Shown: positions 15,443-23,802, counted from the stretch's first letter. The stretch: DNA of 29,182 nt from an uncultured Ignavibacteriota bacterium (GCA_937983305.1 CALKAJ010000262.1:1-29182), one strand, 5' to 3'. Made by a program: numbers and translations. Notes: generated by a model not told the origin, from the sequence alone.

Positions 15443-18256
15443 TTATAAATGCAATTTAATTTCTGCATTTTTAAGCAAGTCCAGTAACTGTGCCTTTCTG
15501 AATGGTTTCGGAAGATAATCATCAAAACCCTGTTCAAGAAATTCTTCCCTGTCATTATTCATTGCATAAGCCGTTACCGCAATAATTTGTGTGTGTTTAT
15601 ATCCGTCAATTTCTCGGATGCTTTGCATAGCTTCTACGCCGTCAGGACCTTTTCTCAAATTTATATCCATTAATATTATATCATATTTTATCTTCGTTAC
15701 TTTATTAATTGCTTCCTCTGCAGTTTCGGCAAAATCAAGAATATAAATATTATCAAAAAATGCTTTTACAAGATTTCTTGCATCAATATCGTCGTCAACA
15801 AATAATATACTTATTCCGGGGTTTTTGGTTTGCTTTGTTTCTCCTTTTTGTTTCTGTTTAGAAGAGAAAAGTGTTTTTCCCGGAATTGATGATTTCATTA
15901 AAGGAAACTTAACAGTAAAGACAGAGCCTTTATTTTCTTCGCTTTCAAGAGAAATCTCGCCTTTCAGCAAGCCGACATATTTTTTTGTAATTGTAAGACC
16001 TAAACCTGTTCCTTCAAAACTTCTGTTAAAACCTTCGCTAACCTGCCTGAATGCTTCCCAAATCCGCTGCTGTTTACTTTTTGGAATTCCTATGCCTGTA
16101 TCTGAGACTTTAATCACGGCGTTTTCATCTCCGGCATTAACTTCGACAGAAACAGAGCCGGCTTTGGTATATTTCAGAGCATTGTTAACGAGATTATTCA
16201 CAACGCTGTTCAGTAAATTTATATCCAGCAAACAATCAATATTATCACGGGAAGTAATAAATCTCAAATCAATATTTTTTCTTTGGGCAATAGGCGAATA
16301 TAATCTGACTGTTTCTTCGATTAACGGGACAATGTTGATTTTTTTAAAATTCAAGTCAACCATTTCCGCTTCCAGCTTTGAAATATTCAGAATCATATTC
16401 AGTGTTTCGAGCAATCTGTTCCCGCTTTTATTTATAGTTTCTGCCATTCCTTTAAGGTCAGAATCAGATGAAAGCTCTTCCTGCAATAATTCCGAGAATC
16501 CGAGAATTCCGTTTAACGGAGTTCTTAATTCATGGCTCATATTTGCAAAGAAAACAGATTTAACTTTATTCATCTCTTCTGCTTTCTCTTTAGCCCTGAT
16601 AAGCTCCTCAATCATTTTTTTCTTTTCCGTAATATCTTCTTTAACCGCAATGAAGTGTGTAATTTTCCCATCTTCGTTTACTATAGGAGAGATTATTGCA
16701 TTCTCCCAGTAAAGCTCTCCGTTTTTCTTTTTATCGTGAAATTCTCCGCGCCAGTCCTTTCCCGATTTTATTGTTTCCCATAGTTTATCATAGAATTCAG
16801 GGTTATGCTCACCTGATTTTAATATACGCGGATTCTGCCCGATTGCCTCCTCAAGAGTATAACCGGTTATGGCAAGAAATTTAGGATTTACAAACTCAAT
16901 ATTACCGTCATAATCCGTAATCACCACACTGATTGGGTTTTGCTCTATTCCTTTTTTTAATTTATTTGCGATTTCATCGGATTTCTTTTTTTCTATGTAA
17001 ATGCTTATTTGACTCGCTATCATTTCAAGGATTTCCATACTATGCGTATCAAGTGCCGCCGGATTTTCGTAATTCTGAATAACTATCGCACCAATAGCTT
17101 TTTCATTTATTATAAGCGGCACCCCTATCCATACTTCCGCTCTTTCGCCGAGGAGTTTAATGCTTCCGTTTTCAGCAAGCTGTAATATATCGTCTTTATA
17201 AAGCAATAAAGATTTTTTCTCCTTTATAACATAACCCGTTAATGATTTCTCTGCAGACCATTCGAGTACGTTATCTTTTTCATCACTTCTGTAGGGTGCT
17301 TTCAGCATATCTGTTTGCTCATTATAAAAAGCAACAAGAAAATTTGTAGTATCAAATAAAGCGGATAATTCTTTTCTTACAACTTCATATAATTCGTCAA
17401 TACTCTTTACCTTTACAACTGCATTGGCAATATTATATTGAATTTTTCGCGTGATTTCAGGAATTTTTCTGTCTGTAATATCTTTTACCGTACCTCTAAG
17501 TTTTACAACTTCTCCGTTTGAGATTATTGGCTCGCAAATAACTCTAACCCATCTGTGATTTCCTTTTGCCGTTATAAACCGAAACTCCGAATCAAAAGAA
17601 CTGCCTGATTTTATGGAATTATTAAGAGCGGTACTGATTTTTATTCTGTCATCAGGATGATAATAATTAATTGCATCATTATACTCGGGCGGAGCACCGG
17701 TTTCGTCTTCTTCGTGAATTCTGAATGTTTCTTCTGTCCATTTTACTTTATAAGTTTTCACTTCAAGTTCCCATCCGCCAACTTTAGCCATCATATTTGT
17801 GGCTTTTAACAGCTCTGTTTTTTCTTTTATAATTTCATTATATCTTTTTATATCCGATATTTCGCGGATTATTGCACCTATTCCGATTTTACCGTTTTTG
17901 AACTTAACCGGAAATTTTTTTACAACAAATGTTGAATTACCTATTTTTTCTTCGTTTATGTATGAATTCCCCGATTTTACAACCATTAAATCCGATTTTC
18001 TGCAATTATCGGCGTTTTCTTTATCCATAAAATCATCATCGGTTTTATATAAAATATCGGCTTTTTCTTTTCCAAAGAATTGTGTAAGCTTATTGTTAAC
18101 AATAATATATCTCAACTCTTCATCTTTGATAAAGACAATATCTTCGTCTTCGTTTATAACTTCATAAATCAGCTCTCCTATGCTGTCACCCGATTCGAGT
18201 ATTTTTTGTAAAATAATATCGCCGGAATTAGAGTTTTCTTCTTTGTCCATTATCAA
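15443..18256 (-). CDS. Hybrid sensor histidine kinase (PAS-PAS-GAF-PAS-HK-REC)
   Basis: 937 aa as read, without a signal peptide or membrane segment, so probably a cytoplasmic sensor. Order: PAS ~25-138, PAS/PAC ~150-265 (W-E-L-E-V, H-P-D-D-R), GAF ~275-425, PAS/PAC ~435-548, HisKA with S-H-E-L-R-T-P (phospho-accepting His575), HATPase with N-N-L-V-N-N-A (687-693), D-T-G-I-G-I-P (719-725) and G-T-G-L-G-L (749-754), and a receiver ~815-930 with phospho-acceptor Asp864 and Lys917. It should autophosphorylate in response to small-molecule or redox signals and pass phosphate to its own receiver and then to an unseen phosphotransfer protein. The frame can start at TTG 18256, but ATG at 18250 (residue 3) is more likely. 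No response-regulator partner is adjacent. Confidence 0.93.
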   Translation of the reverse strand: MIMDKEENSNSGDIILQKILESGDSIGELIYEVINEDEDIVFIKDEELRYIIVNNKLTQFFGKEKADILYKTDDDFMDKENADNCRKSDLMVVKSGNSYINEEKIGNSTFVVKKFPVKFKNGKIGIGAIIREISDIKRYNEIIKEKTELLKATNMMAKVGGWELEVKTYKVKWTEETFRIHEEDETGAPPEYNDAINYYHPDDRIKISTALNNSIKSGSSFDSEFRFITAKGNHRWVRVICEPIISNGEVVKLRGTVKDITDRKIPEITRKIQYNIANAVVKVKSIDELYEVVRKELSALFDTTNFLVAFYNEQTDMLKAPYRSDEKDNVLEWSAEKSLTGYVIKEKKSLLLYKDDILQLAENGSIKLLGERAEVWIGVPLIINEKAIGAIVIQNYENPAALDTHSMEILEMIASQISIYIEKKKSDEIANKLKKGIEQNPISVVITDYDGNIEFVNPKFLAITGYTLEEAIGQNPRILKSGEHNPEFYDKLWETIKSGKDWRGEFHDKKKNGELYWENAIISPIVNEDGKITHFIAVKEDITEKKKMIEELIRAKEKAEEMNKVKSVFFANMSHELRTPLNGILGFSELLQEELSSDSDLKGMAETINKSGNRLLETLNMILNISKLEAEMVDLNFKKINIVPLIEETVRLYSPIAQRKNIDLRFITSRDNIDCLLDINLLNSVVNNLVNNALKYTKAGSVSVEVNAGDENAVIKVSDTGIGIPKSKQQRIWEAFRQVSEGFNRSFEGTGLGLTITKKYVGLLKGEISLESEENKGSVFTVKFPLMKSSIPGKTLFSSKQKQKGETKQTKNPGISILFVDDDIDARNLVKAFFDNIYILDFAETAEEAINKVTKIKYDIILMDINLRKGPDGVEAMQSIREIDGYKHTQIIAVTAYAMNNDREEFLEQGFDDYLPKPFRKAQLLDLLKNAEIKLHL

Positions 18257-18268
18257 ATATTAATTCAT

Positions 18269-18276
18269 CAAAATTA
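18269..18276 (-). promoter_or_regulatory. Possible Bacteroidota -7 box for the histidine kinase
   Basis: TAATTTTG on the minus strand fits TAnnTTTG and sits 18 bp before the ATG at 18250, giving a short leader. No -33 element is evident. The rest of the 116-bp divergent region (18257-18372) shows no other signal I can support. Confidence 0.3.
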
Positions 18277-18372
18277 ATTAATAATTTCCTTAAAAAATAG
18301 TTGTTTTACAGAGATACATTTCTGAATTTATTTCTTCGTCTTTTTTTATGATTTTACAGCAAATTTATTATT

Positions 18373-19569
18373 ATGACTAAAAATTTTGACGTTATTATTA
18401 TTGGCGCAGGCATTGTTGGACTTGCGGCAGCGTATGAACTTATTAAAAAAAATCCTGCTCTGAGAATGTGTATTATAGAGAAGGAAAACGGTGTGGCAAA
18501 ACATCAGACAGGCAATAACAGCGGCGTTATACATTCGGGAATTTATTATAAACCCGGAAGTCTGAAAGCTGTTAATTGCAGGCGCGGATATAAAATGTTA
18601 CTTGATTTTTGCGATGAATATAAAATCGAATATGATATTTGCGGAAAGGTAATAGTTGCAACGGATACACACGAACTTCAGGGATTGAACAATCTTTATA
18701 AACGCGGAATTGAGAATGAACTTGAAGGACTTAAGCAGTTGAGCAAAGATGAATTGAAAGAAATCGAACCGCACGTGAACGGGATTAAAGGTGTATTGGT
18801 TCCTCAAACGGGAATTATTGATTACAAAGATGTTTCGAAAAAAATTAAAGAACTGCTTGAGGAGAAGGGTGTTGAGTTTCGATTTGAAGAAAAACTTGTT
18901 GATTTAAAAATCCATTCAGCGGTTGTTGAAGTTATCACGAATCGCGGATATTACGAAGCGGGAAAGGTTGTTACGTGTGCGGGTTTACAATCTGACAGAG
19001 TTGCAAAGATGACGAATCCCGGAATCAATATTAAGATAGTACCTTTCAGGGGAGAATATTATACGATAACACCGGCTCGAAGAAGTTTGGTAAAAAATCT
19101 TATTTACCCTGTTCCTGACCCGCAATTTCCTTTTCTCGGAGTGCATTTTACGCGTATGATTGACGGCAAAGTGGAAGCAGGTCCAAATGCGGTATTTGCT
19201 TTTAAGCGTGAAGGGTATGATAAGTTTGATATTGATTTCCTTGACCTTGCGGATAGTCTCTTCTGGAAAGGATTTCTGACTATCGCAAAAAAATTCTGGA
19301 AAACAGGTTTGATGGAATTTTATCGTTCGTATTCAAAACCTGCCTTTGTGAAATCGCTTCAAAGATTAATTCCCGAAATTCAGTCTGCAGATCTTGAGCC
19401 GGGCGGTGCGGGAATCAGGGCGCAGGCTTGCGACAGCAACGGAAATTTAATTGACGATTTTTTATTTGTGGAAAACGAGCATATCATTCACGTTTGTAAT
19501 GCACCTTCGCCTGCGGCAACCTCTTGTTTCTCCATCGGCAAAACCATCGCAGAAAAAGTTATCCCGTAA
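18373..19569 (+). CDS. lhgO: L-2-hydroxyglutarate oxidase (FAD-dependent)
   Basis: 398 aa, typical for LhgO of the DAO family, which oxidises L-2-hydroxyglutarate to 2-oxoglutarate and passes electrons to the quinone pool at the membrane. An N-terminal FAD-binding Rossmann motif G-A-G-I-V-G (11-16) is followed by E36 (ribose contact), then N-N-S-G-V-I-H-S-G-I-Y-Y (48-59), which is characteristic of this family, and Y-P-V-P-D-P-x-F-P-F-L-G-V-H-F-T-R and G-G-A-G-I-R-A-Q near the C-terminus. ATG start without a Shine-Dalgarno. It is transcribed away from the kinase gene and ends at a repeat-rich region. It appears to stand alone. Confidence 0.92.
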   Translation: MTKNFDVIIIGAGIVGLAAAYELIKKNPALRMCIIEKENGVAKHQTGNNSGVIHSGIYYKPGSLKAVNCRRGYKMLLDFCDEYKIEYDICGKVIVATDTHELQGLNNLYKRGIENELEGLKQLSKDELKEIEPHVNGIKGVLVPQTGIIDYKDVSKKIKELLEEKGVEFRFEEKLVDLKIHSAVVEVITNRGYYEAGKVVTCAGLQSDRVAKMTNPGINIKIVPFRGEYYTITPARRSLVKNLIYPVPDPQFPFLGVHFTRMIDGKVEAGPNAVFAFKREGYDKFDIDFLDLADSLFWKGFLTIAKKFWKTGLMEFYRSYSKPAFVKSLQRLIPEIQSADLEPGGAGIRAQACDSNGNLIDDFLFVENEHIIHVCNAPSPAATSCFSIGKTIAEKVIP

Positions 19570-19570
19570 T

Positions 19571-19600
19571 TTCTACAAACGTTAAACTCCTGACGGAGTC
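19571..19600 (+). repeat. Diverged copy of the CTACAAACG/GACTCC palindromic repeat
   Basis: TTCTACAAACGTTAAACTCC followed by TGACGGAGTC, directly after the lhgO stop codon. ACTCC and GGAGT can pair, so it may also act as the terminator of lhgO, although it has no T-run. Confidence 0.6.
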
Positions 19601-19610
19601 AACCAATTCT

Positions 19611-19636
19611 GTCATTCCGGCGAAGGCCGGAATCCA
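19611..19636. repeat. Short palindrome ATTCCGGC-GAAG-GCCGGAAT
   Basis: A perfect 8-bp stem with a GAAG loop, flanked by GTC and CCA. It is the minimal form of the longer element at 19711-19766 and of the copy inside the coding sequence at 24825-24883. Confidence 0.8.
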
Positions 19637-19646
19637 TAGAGTTCGT

Positions 19647-19700
19647 AAAGAGCTTTGGAACGCAGATAACACGGATTTTACGGATTTTCACAGATTTCTT
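19647..19700 (+). repeat. Left arm of a diverged inverted repeat (ACACGGATTT...CACAGATTTCT)
   Basis: AAAGAGCT, AACGCAGATAACACGGATTT and TCACAGATTTCT occur in this order. The reverse complement of 20119-20190 shows the same order (AAAGAGCT, CACGGATTT, CACAGATTTCT), interrupted there by a hairpin. Together they bracket the tandem array at 19937-20121. Confidence 0.7.
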
Positions 19701-19710
19701 TTAATGCTCT

Positions 19711-19766
19711 GTCATTCTGGCGGAAGTGAGTTCTTTTCATCCCGGCTTGTCGGGACCGGAATCCAC
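19711..19766. repeat. Compound palindromic repeat, intergenic copy
   Basis: ATTCTGG...CCGGAAT outer arms enclose an inner hairpin CCCG(GCTTGT)CGGG. It aligns over almost its whole ~56 bp with 24825-24883 inside a coding sequence (shared GTCATTC, GCGGA-GTGAG, TCTTTT, ATCCCG, TCGGGAC, GGAATCCA). Confidence 0.8.
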
Positions 19767-19776
19767 ATTCGTATTA

Positions 19777-19806
19777 TCTACAAACATACGACTCCCGACG
19801 GAGTCG
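19777..19806 (+). repeat. CTACAAAC/GACTCC palindromic repeat, isolated copy
   Basis: TCTACAAACATACGACTCCC followed by GACGGAGTCG; a copy of the unit that is tandem at 19937-20121. Confidence 0.75.
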
Positions 19807-19845
19807 AAGAAAAAACATTAGTGCTACGGTTTTTTTTGTTTTTTT

Positions 19846-19922
19846 GCACCCCGTAGGGGTGCTATGTTTGTAGCAAGAAGAAAGTCCACCTGTTCCGACC
19901 CAGGAGGAGTCGCACGTTTATA
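19846..19922 (-). repeat. Two inverted, diverged copies of the palindromic unit
   Basis: 19846-19873 contains GCACCCC-GTA-GGGGTGC followed by TATGTTTGTAG, the reverse complement of CTACAAACATA plus a changed palindrome. 19895-19922 (CCGACCC...GGAGTCGCACGTTTATA) is a second inverted copy. The palindrome arm differs while the CTACAAAC side is kept. Confidence 0.65.
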
Positions 19923-19936
19923 TAAAACATTCATTA

Positions 19937-20121
19937 TCTACAAACGTACGACTCCTAACGGAGTCGAAAAGAAAGAAACATTCGATTTCTACAAACGTAC
20001 GACTCCTAACGGAGTCAAAAAGAAAGAAACATTCGATTTCTACAAACGTACGACTCCTAACGGAGTCGAAAGAAAGAAACATTCATTATCTACAAACGTG
20101 CGACTCCTAACGAAGTCGAAG
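19937..20121 (+). repeat. Tandem array of four ~51-bp palindromic units
   Basis: Units begin TCTACAAACGT at 19937, 19988, 20039 and 20089 (period 51, 51, 50). Each holds CGACTCC-TAAC-GGAGTCG, a 7-bp hairpin (one base altered in the last unit), then a GAAAGAAACATTC linker. No spacers of unrelated sequence occur, so it is not a CRISPR array. Confidence 0.85.
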
Positions 20122-20190
20122 AAATCTGTGAAAGGAGTTTATCCCGACTTGTCGGGACAAAATCCGTGTATTCCGTGTTCCGAGCTCTTT
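20119..20190 (-). repeat. Right arm of the inverted repeat, carrying an inserted hairpin
   Basis: The reverse complement of this stretch matches 19647-19700 but has an insert centred on ATCCCGACTTGTCGGGA (20141-20157), the inner hairpin of the compound palindrome. This suggests one repeat landed inside another. Confidence 0.65.
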
Positions 20191-20233
20191 AAACTTGATA
20201 AACTTTATAAACTTGATAAACTTGACAAACTAA
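20191..20233. repeat. Simple repeat AAACTTGATAAACTT running into a coding end
   Basis: AAACTTGATAAACTTTATAA is followed by AACTTGATAAACTTGACAAA. From 20205 on it is read on the minus strand as the last codons and stop of the dehydratase gene (tail V-S-L-S-S-L-S-S-L). Confidence 0.75.
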
Positions 20234-21173
20234 CCAAATCCACATTCCCGCCCGAAAAAATAATTCCGACTTTCTTTCCCCTGAACTCATCCCGCCTTTT
20301 CAAAAATGCCGCAAACGCAACGGCACTGCTCGGCTCAATAACTATTTTCAATCGCTCATAAACCAAATACAACGCAGACATAATCTCTTCATCGCTGACT
20401 AAAATTATTTCCTTTACATATTTTTTAATAATCGGCAAGGTCTTATCCCCAAGCGTCGTAAGCAGACCGTCAGCAACAGTTTTTATAAACTTCGCTTTTT
20501 CAATTTTACCGGACTTCACGGAATAAACCGCATCCGCCGCACCTTCCGGCTCGCCGGCGAATACCTCTGTGCCCTTTGAAAAATACTCCGCACTTAAAAG
20601 CGTCCCTGAAAGCAAACCTCCTCCTCCAACAGGTGCAAATATCGCATCAAACTTCCCTGATAATTTTTCATCGAAATAATCTATCATTTCCTTAGCTGCC
20701 GTTGCCTGTCCGGCAATTATCCGTTCATCGTTATATGGATGAATGAACTCCGCTCCCGTTTTCGCAATCACTTCACGCATTGTATCTTCCCTTGCCTGTA
20801 AAGTGGGCTCGCAAAAAAATATCTCCGCTCCGTAACCCTTAACCGCATTCACTTTCACCTTCGGCGAATTTTCCGGCATTACAATATAAGCTTTTGTTTT
20901 CAATACCTTAGCTGCATAAGCAATTGCCTGTGCATGATTTCCCGAAGAATGTGTGGCGAGTCCGTTTTTTAATTTATCTTCGGGTAATTGCAAAGCGGCA
21001 TTTAATCCGCCTCGTATTTTAAACGCACCGATTTTCTGAAAATTTTCGCATTTAAAAAATAATCCGGCACCGGAAATTTCATTTATTAATTCCGAAGTTA
21101 ATACAGGCGTATTATGAATATATTCCTTTATTCGTTCGTGAGCGGTTAATATTTCACAGGGAGCAATTTCCAT
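20205..21173 (-). CDS. PLP-dependent threonine/serine dehydratase (fold type II)
   Basis: 322 aa. The PLP lysine is Lys52 in G-A-F-K-I-R-G; the cofactor phosphate is held by the G-G-G-G loop (183-186); S-S-G-N-H-A-Q-A (76-83) binds the substrate carboxylate. It would deaminate L-threonine or L-serine to the 2-oxo acid and ammonia. Lack of a C-terminal ACT regulatory domain places it with catabolic dehydratases and serine racemases rather than feedback-inhibited IlvA; racemase activity is possible. The family normally ends near S-G-G-N-V-D-L (residue 313); here nine extra residues V-S-L-S-S-L-S-S-L are encoded by a simple repeat from the neighbouring intergenic mosaic. ATG start, divergent from the TonB receptor gene. 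Confidence 0.9.
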   Translation of the reverse strand: MEIAPCEILTAHERIKEYIHNTPVLTSELINEISGAGLFFKCENFQKIGAFKIRGGLNAALQLPEDKLKNGLATHSSGNHAQAIAYAAKVLKTKAYIVMPENSPKVKVNAVKGYGAEIFFCEPTLQAREDTMREVIAKTGAEFIHPYNDERIIAGQATAAKEMIDYFDEKLSGKFDAIFAPVGGGGLLSGTLLSAEYFSKGTEVFAGEPEGAADAVYSVKSGKIEKAKFIKTVADGLLTTLGDKTLPIIKKYVKEIILVSDEEIMSALYLVYERLKIVIEPSSAVAFAAFLKRRDEFRGKKVGIIFSGGNVDLVSLSSLSSL

Positions 21174-21235
21174 TTACAAATCGTTTTTTTCAAAAATATG
21201 TGACCTAAGTCAAAGAAAAAATTGCAATATTTATG

Positions 21236-21243
21236 TAGTTTTG
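21236..21243 (+). promoter_or_regulatory. Possible Bacteroidota -7 box for the TonB receptor
   Basis: TAGTTTTG matches TAnnTTTG, about 58 bp before the TTG start at 21302. A clear -33 element and a Fur-type palindrome were looked for and not seen. Confidence 0.35.
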
Positions 21244-21301
21244 TATATGATTAATTCTCCAAAAAGTTTAGAATTTTTTAATTAACCAAAAAGAATATAA
21301 T

Positions 21302-23680
21302 TTGAAAACATTATTTACATTTTTTGTTATGTTATTTATACCCGGATTTTTATTTGCACAGGCATATAAAGTTTCCGGTACAGTGAAAGATGCAGAATCA
21401 GAAACAGGTCTTTCGGGAGCTATTGTTGAATTAACGGGCGGATATAAAACAGCAACTTCTTTTGACGGAAGTTTTGTTTTTGATAAAGTCCCGACGGGAA
21501 AATACACAATTTCAATTTCATATATCGGCTTTGAAACCAAAACCGAAGTAATTACGGTTGATTACAATTCGACCGGATATGTTTACTCTCTTAAATACTC
21601 TCCAGTTGAAACCGGAGAAATTAAAGTCAGCAGTGTAAGACACGAACTTTTAGTAAAAGATATTCCAATGCCTATGGAAATCGTCGGCTCGGATTATATA
21701 CTTCGTTCACCTTCAAACTCCGTTTCGGAAATATTAACAGTTAAACCCGGCTTATCAATTACACGTGACGGAATATGGGGAAGCGATATAAGCATACGCG
21801 GACTGAGTAAATATAACGTTGTTACACTCGTTGACGGAAACAGAATCGAAACCGCAACAGATGTAAATGCAAGACTTTCAATGATTGACCTGACTGACAT
21901 AGACAGAATCGAAGTTATAAAAGGCGGCTCTTCAACTCTTTATGGAACGGGAGCTACGGGCGGAGTTGTAAATATTATAACTAAGGGCGGTATTTTCGGA
22001 GCTTCAAAATTTCTAAGCGGCTCGCTGCTCGGAGGTTATAACTCAGTTAACAATAACGGGCTCGGAAAGCTCGGACTTGATTTCTCTCAATCCCGCTGGT
22101 TTTTCAAAATTAACGGAATGTACAGAAAAGCCGATAACACCGAAACTCCTCAGGGAGAATTAAAAAACAGTCAGTTCAGAGATTATTTTGTATCTGCAAC
22201 TGCGGGCTTTATACCCTTTAAAAATCACGAAATAAAACTTTCTTATCAAAGATATGACGGCTATGATATAGGCATTCCGGGAGGATTTCCGCTGTTCCCA
22301 AATCAGGCAAAAGTAACATATCCGCGGGAAATAAGAGATTCCTATGCGACTGAATATAAAATCAAGAATTTATTTCCGGCAATGAAAAATCTCTCCGTGA
22401 AATATTTCTATACATTTATTTTAAGAGATGTAGAAAACCTGCCTTATCAGGTAAGCATAAAGCCGCCGAGCGGAACCACTCCGAAACAGCGAATCACAGT
22501 TGAAAAAATTCTTCCTGTCGGGAAGCATTACGTAAACGGAATTCAATTGCAAACAGACTGGGTACCATTTGACGGACATTATCTCGTAGCGGGAATAGAT
22601 GTCTGGCAAAGGAATGTAAATTCCAACAGACAAAAAATTCAAAAAATAGAAAACCTCAGCAGTGTCGGAGATACGGTAAAATCCGTAATCAATAAAACCA
22701 TCGGTGAAAAGCCGATACCGGACGCATCTTACAGAAGCATGGGATTTTTTGCACAGGATGATATAAAACTTCCGATTGAAAAACTAAAACTAACTCTCGG
22801 AGCAAGGATTGATAAAATAGACGTTTCAAACTCAAGAGCATTACAGCCCGTTTATGATATCACAAACGGTATTTACAACTCAACGCCTGCAGGACAGAAA
22901 GTTATCTGGGAAGCAAGAGACGCAGATAATGTAAGCTGGAGCGGCAGTATAGGTCTGCTTTATAACGCTTTTAAAAATATTGATTTCACGCTCAACGTAT
23001 CACGCTCATTCCGTTCACCCGCAATGGAAGAGCGATATCAATACATTGACCTCGGAAGTGTGCTCCGTGTTGGAAATCCCGACCTCAACCCCGAGCAGGG
23101 ATTGTTCTTCGACATCGGTTCAAGAGTATGGCTTCAGAATTTTTCTTTTACGGGAAATATTTTTGCAAATTATTTCACAGACCTTGTTGTAGAAAAACCC
23201 GGAACATACGAAAACAGAAATGCATTAATAAAACAAAATGTAGGTAAATCGAGAATATACGGATTTGATTTTGATTTGATGTATAATTTCTACGGCAGCT
23301 ATGTAGCTTATGCAACGCTCTCTTATGCAAGAGGTGAAGATACCGAAACAGATGCGAGTTTGCCCCAGATACCTCCGCTAAACGGAAGAGTTGGATTCAA
23401 AGGACAATTTTTAAAATATTTAATTGCTGATATTAATACGGTTTTGTTCGACAAGCAGGATAACGTTGCGGCGGGAGAGCTTTCAACTCCGGGCTATGCA
23501 GTGTTTAATCTGAATTTAAGTTCCGCACCGTTTAATCTAAATTACGGAACGGTAAGATTTTTTGCCGGCGTAGAAAATATTTTTGATATGCAGTATAGAA
23601 ATCACCTTTCCTCAAACAGAGGAACCATCTATGCTGAGCCCGGCAGGAATTTTTATTTCAAAGCAGCTTTAGAATTTTAG
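21302..23680 (+). CDS. TonB-dependent outer-membrane receptor
   Basis: 792 aa. Start codon is TTG (21302-21304); the nearby ATG at 21247 is out of frame. A signal peptide (MKTLFTFFVMLFIPGFLFAQ) is followed by a CarboxypepD_reg-like domain (~22-105: V-S-G-T-V-K-D-A, F-D-G-S-F-V-F-D-K-V-P-T-G-K-Y). The plug domain (~115-235) has S-I-R-G-L, V-L-V-D-G-N-R-type core (T-L-V-D-G-N-R-I-E), I-E-V-I-K-G-G-S-S-T-L-Y-G and G-G-V-V-N-I-I-T-K. The remainder is a 22-strand-type beta-barrel rich in aromatic-alternating strands, ending F-Y-F-K-A-A-L-E-F, with the terminal Phe needed for outer-membrane insertion. It would import a large ligand such as a siderophore, haem, cobalamin or metal chelate using TonB energy; the ligand is not evident. 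No TonB/ExbBD genes lie nearby. Confidence 0.93.
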   Translation: MKTLFTFFVMLFIPGFLFAQAYKVSGTVKDAESETGLSGAIVELTGGYKTATSFDGSFVFDKVPTGKYTISISYIGFETKTEVITVDYNSTGYVYSLKYSPVETGEIKVSSVRHELLVKDIPMPMEIVGSDYILRSPSNSVSEILTVKPGLSITRDGIWGSDISIRGLSKYNVVTLVDGNRIETATDVNARLSMIDLTDIDRIEVIKGGSSTLYGTGATGGVVNIITKGGIFGASKFLSGSLLGGYNSVNNNGLGKLGLDFSQSRWFFKINGMYRKADNTETPQGELKNSQFRDYFVSATAGFIPFKNHEIKLSYQRYDGYDIGIPGGFPLFPNQAKVTYPREIRDSYATEYKIKNLFPAMKNLSVKYFYTFILRDVENLPYQVSIKPPSGTTPKQRITVEKILPVGKHYVNGIQLQTDWVPFDGHYLVAGIDVWQRNVNSNRQKIQKIENLSSVGDTVKSVINKTIGEKPIPDASYRSMGFFAQDDIKLPIEKLKLTLGARIDKIDVSNSRALQPVYDITNGIYNSTPAGQKVIWEARDADNVSWSGSIGLLYNAFKNIDFTLNVSRSFRSPAMEERYQYIDLGSVLRVGNPDLNPEQGLFFDIGSRVWLQNFSFTGNIFANYFTDLVVEKPGTYENRNALIKQNVGKSRIYGFDFDLMYNFYGSYVAYATLSYARGEDTETDASLPQIPPLNGRVGFKGQFLKYLIADINTVLFDKQDNVAAGELSTPGYAVFNLNLSSAPFNLNYGTVRFFAGVENIFDMQYRNHLSSNRGTIYAEPGRNFYFKAALEF

Positions 23681-23704
23681 AAACACAGATAACGCAGACT
23701 TTCT

Positions 23705-23755
23705 CTCCTTACTAAGCTCCAGCTTAGTAAGGAGAAGCTCCGGCTTAGTAAGGAG
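23705..23755. repeat. Large palindrome CTCCTTACTAAGCT with extra half unit
   Basis: CTCCTTACTAAGCT (23705-23718) pairs perfectly with AGCTTAGTAAGGAG (23721-23734) around CC. A second right arm, AGCTCCGGCTTAGTAAGGAG, follows at 23736-23755, so two alternative hairpins are possible. It lies 25 bp after the receptor gene and may end transcription, but there is no T-run directly after it. Confidence 0.8.
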
Positions 23756-23794
23756 TAATCAAATCTCCGCCTTTTTTCTTCCCCAAAAAATTAC

Positions 23795-23802
23795 TAAATT
23801 TG
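23795..23802 (+). promoter_or_regulatory. Possible Bacteroidota -7 box for the 410-aa YCF48 gene
   Basis: TAAATTTG matches TAnnTTTG, 31 bp before the ATG at 23834, a plausible distance for a short leader. Confidence 0.35.

Noticed and set aside
15825..16712. 295-codon plus-strand ORF
   Set aside because: It is antisense to the histidine kinase gene, whose kinase motifs are intact on the minus strand, and its Ser/Phe/Leu-rich product is typical of a shadow frame.
19937..20121. CRISPR array
   Set aside because: The units are direct tandem copies with a conserved linker and a ~51-bp period; there are no variable spacers and no cas genes.
19524..20361. Plus-strand ORFs of 110 and 165 codons, the latter with repeated Y-K-R-T-T-P-N-G-V-E
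   Set aside because: They are read-through of the tandem palindromic repeats. They run into the end of lhgO on one side and into the antisense of the dehydratase gene on the other, and have no start signal or protein-like composition outside the repeats.
21174..21301. Fur box or cobalamin riboswitch controlling the TonB receptor
   Set aside because: No 19-bp Fur-like palindrome and no B12-box-like conserved sequence were seen in the 128-bp divergent region.
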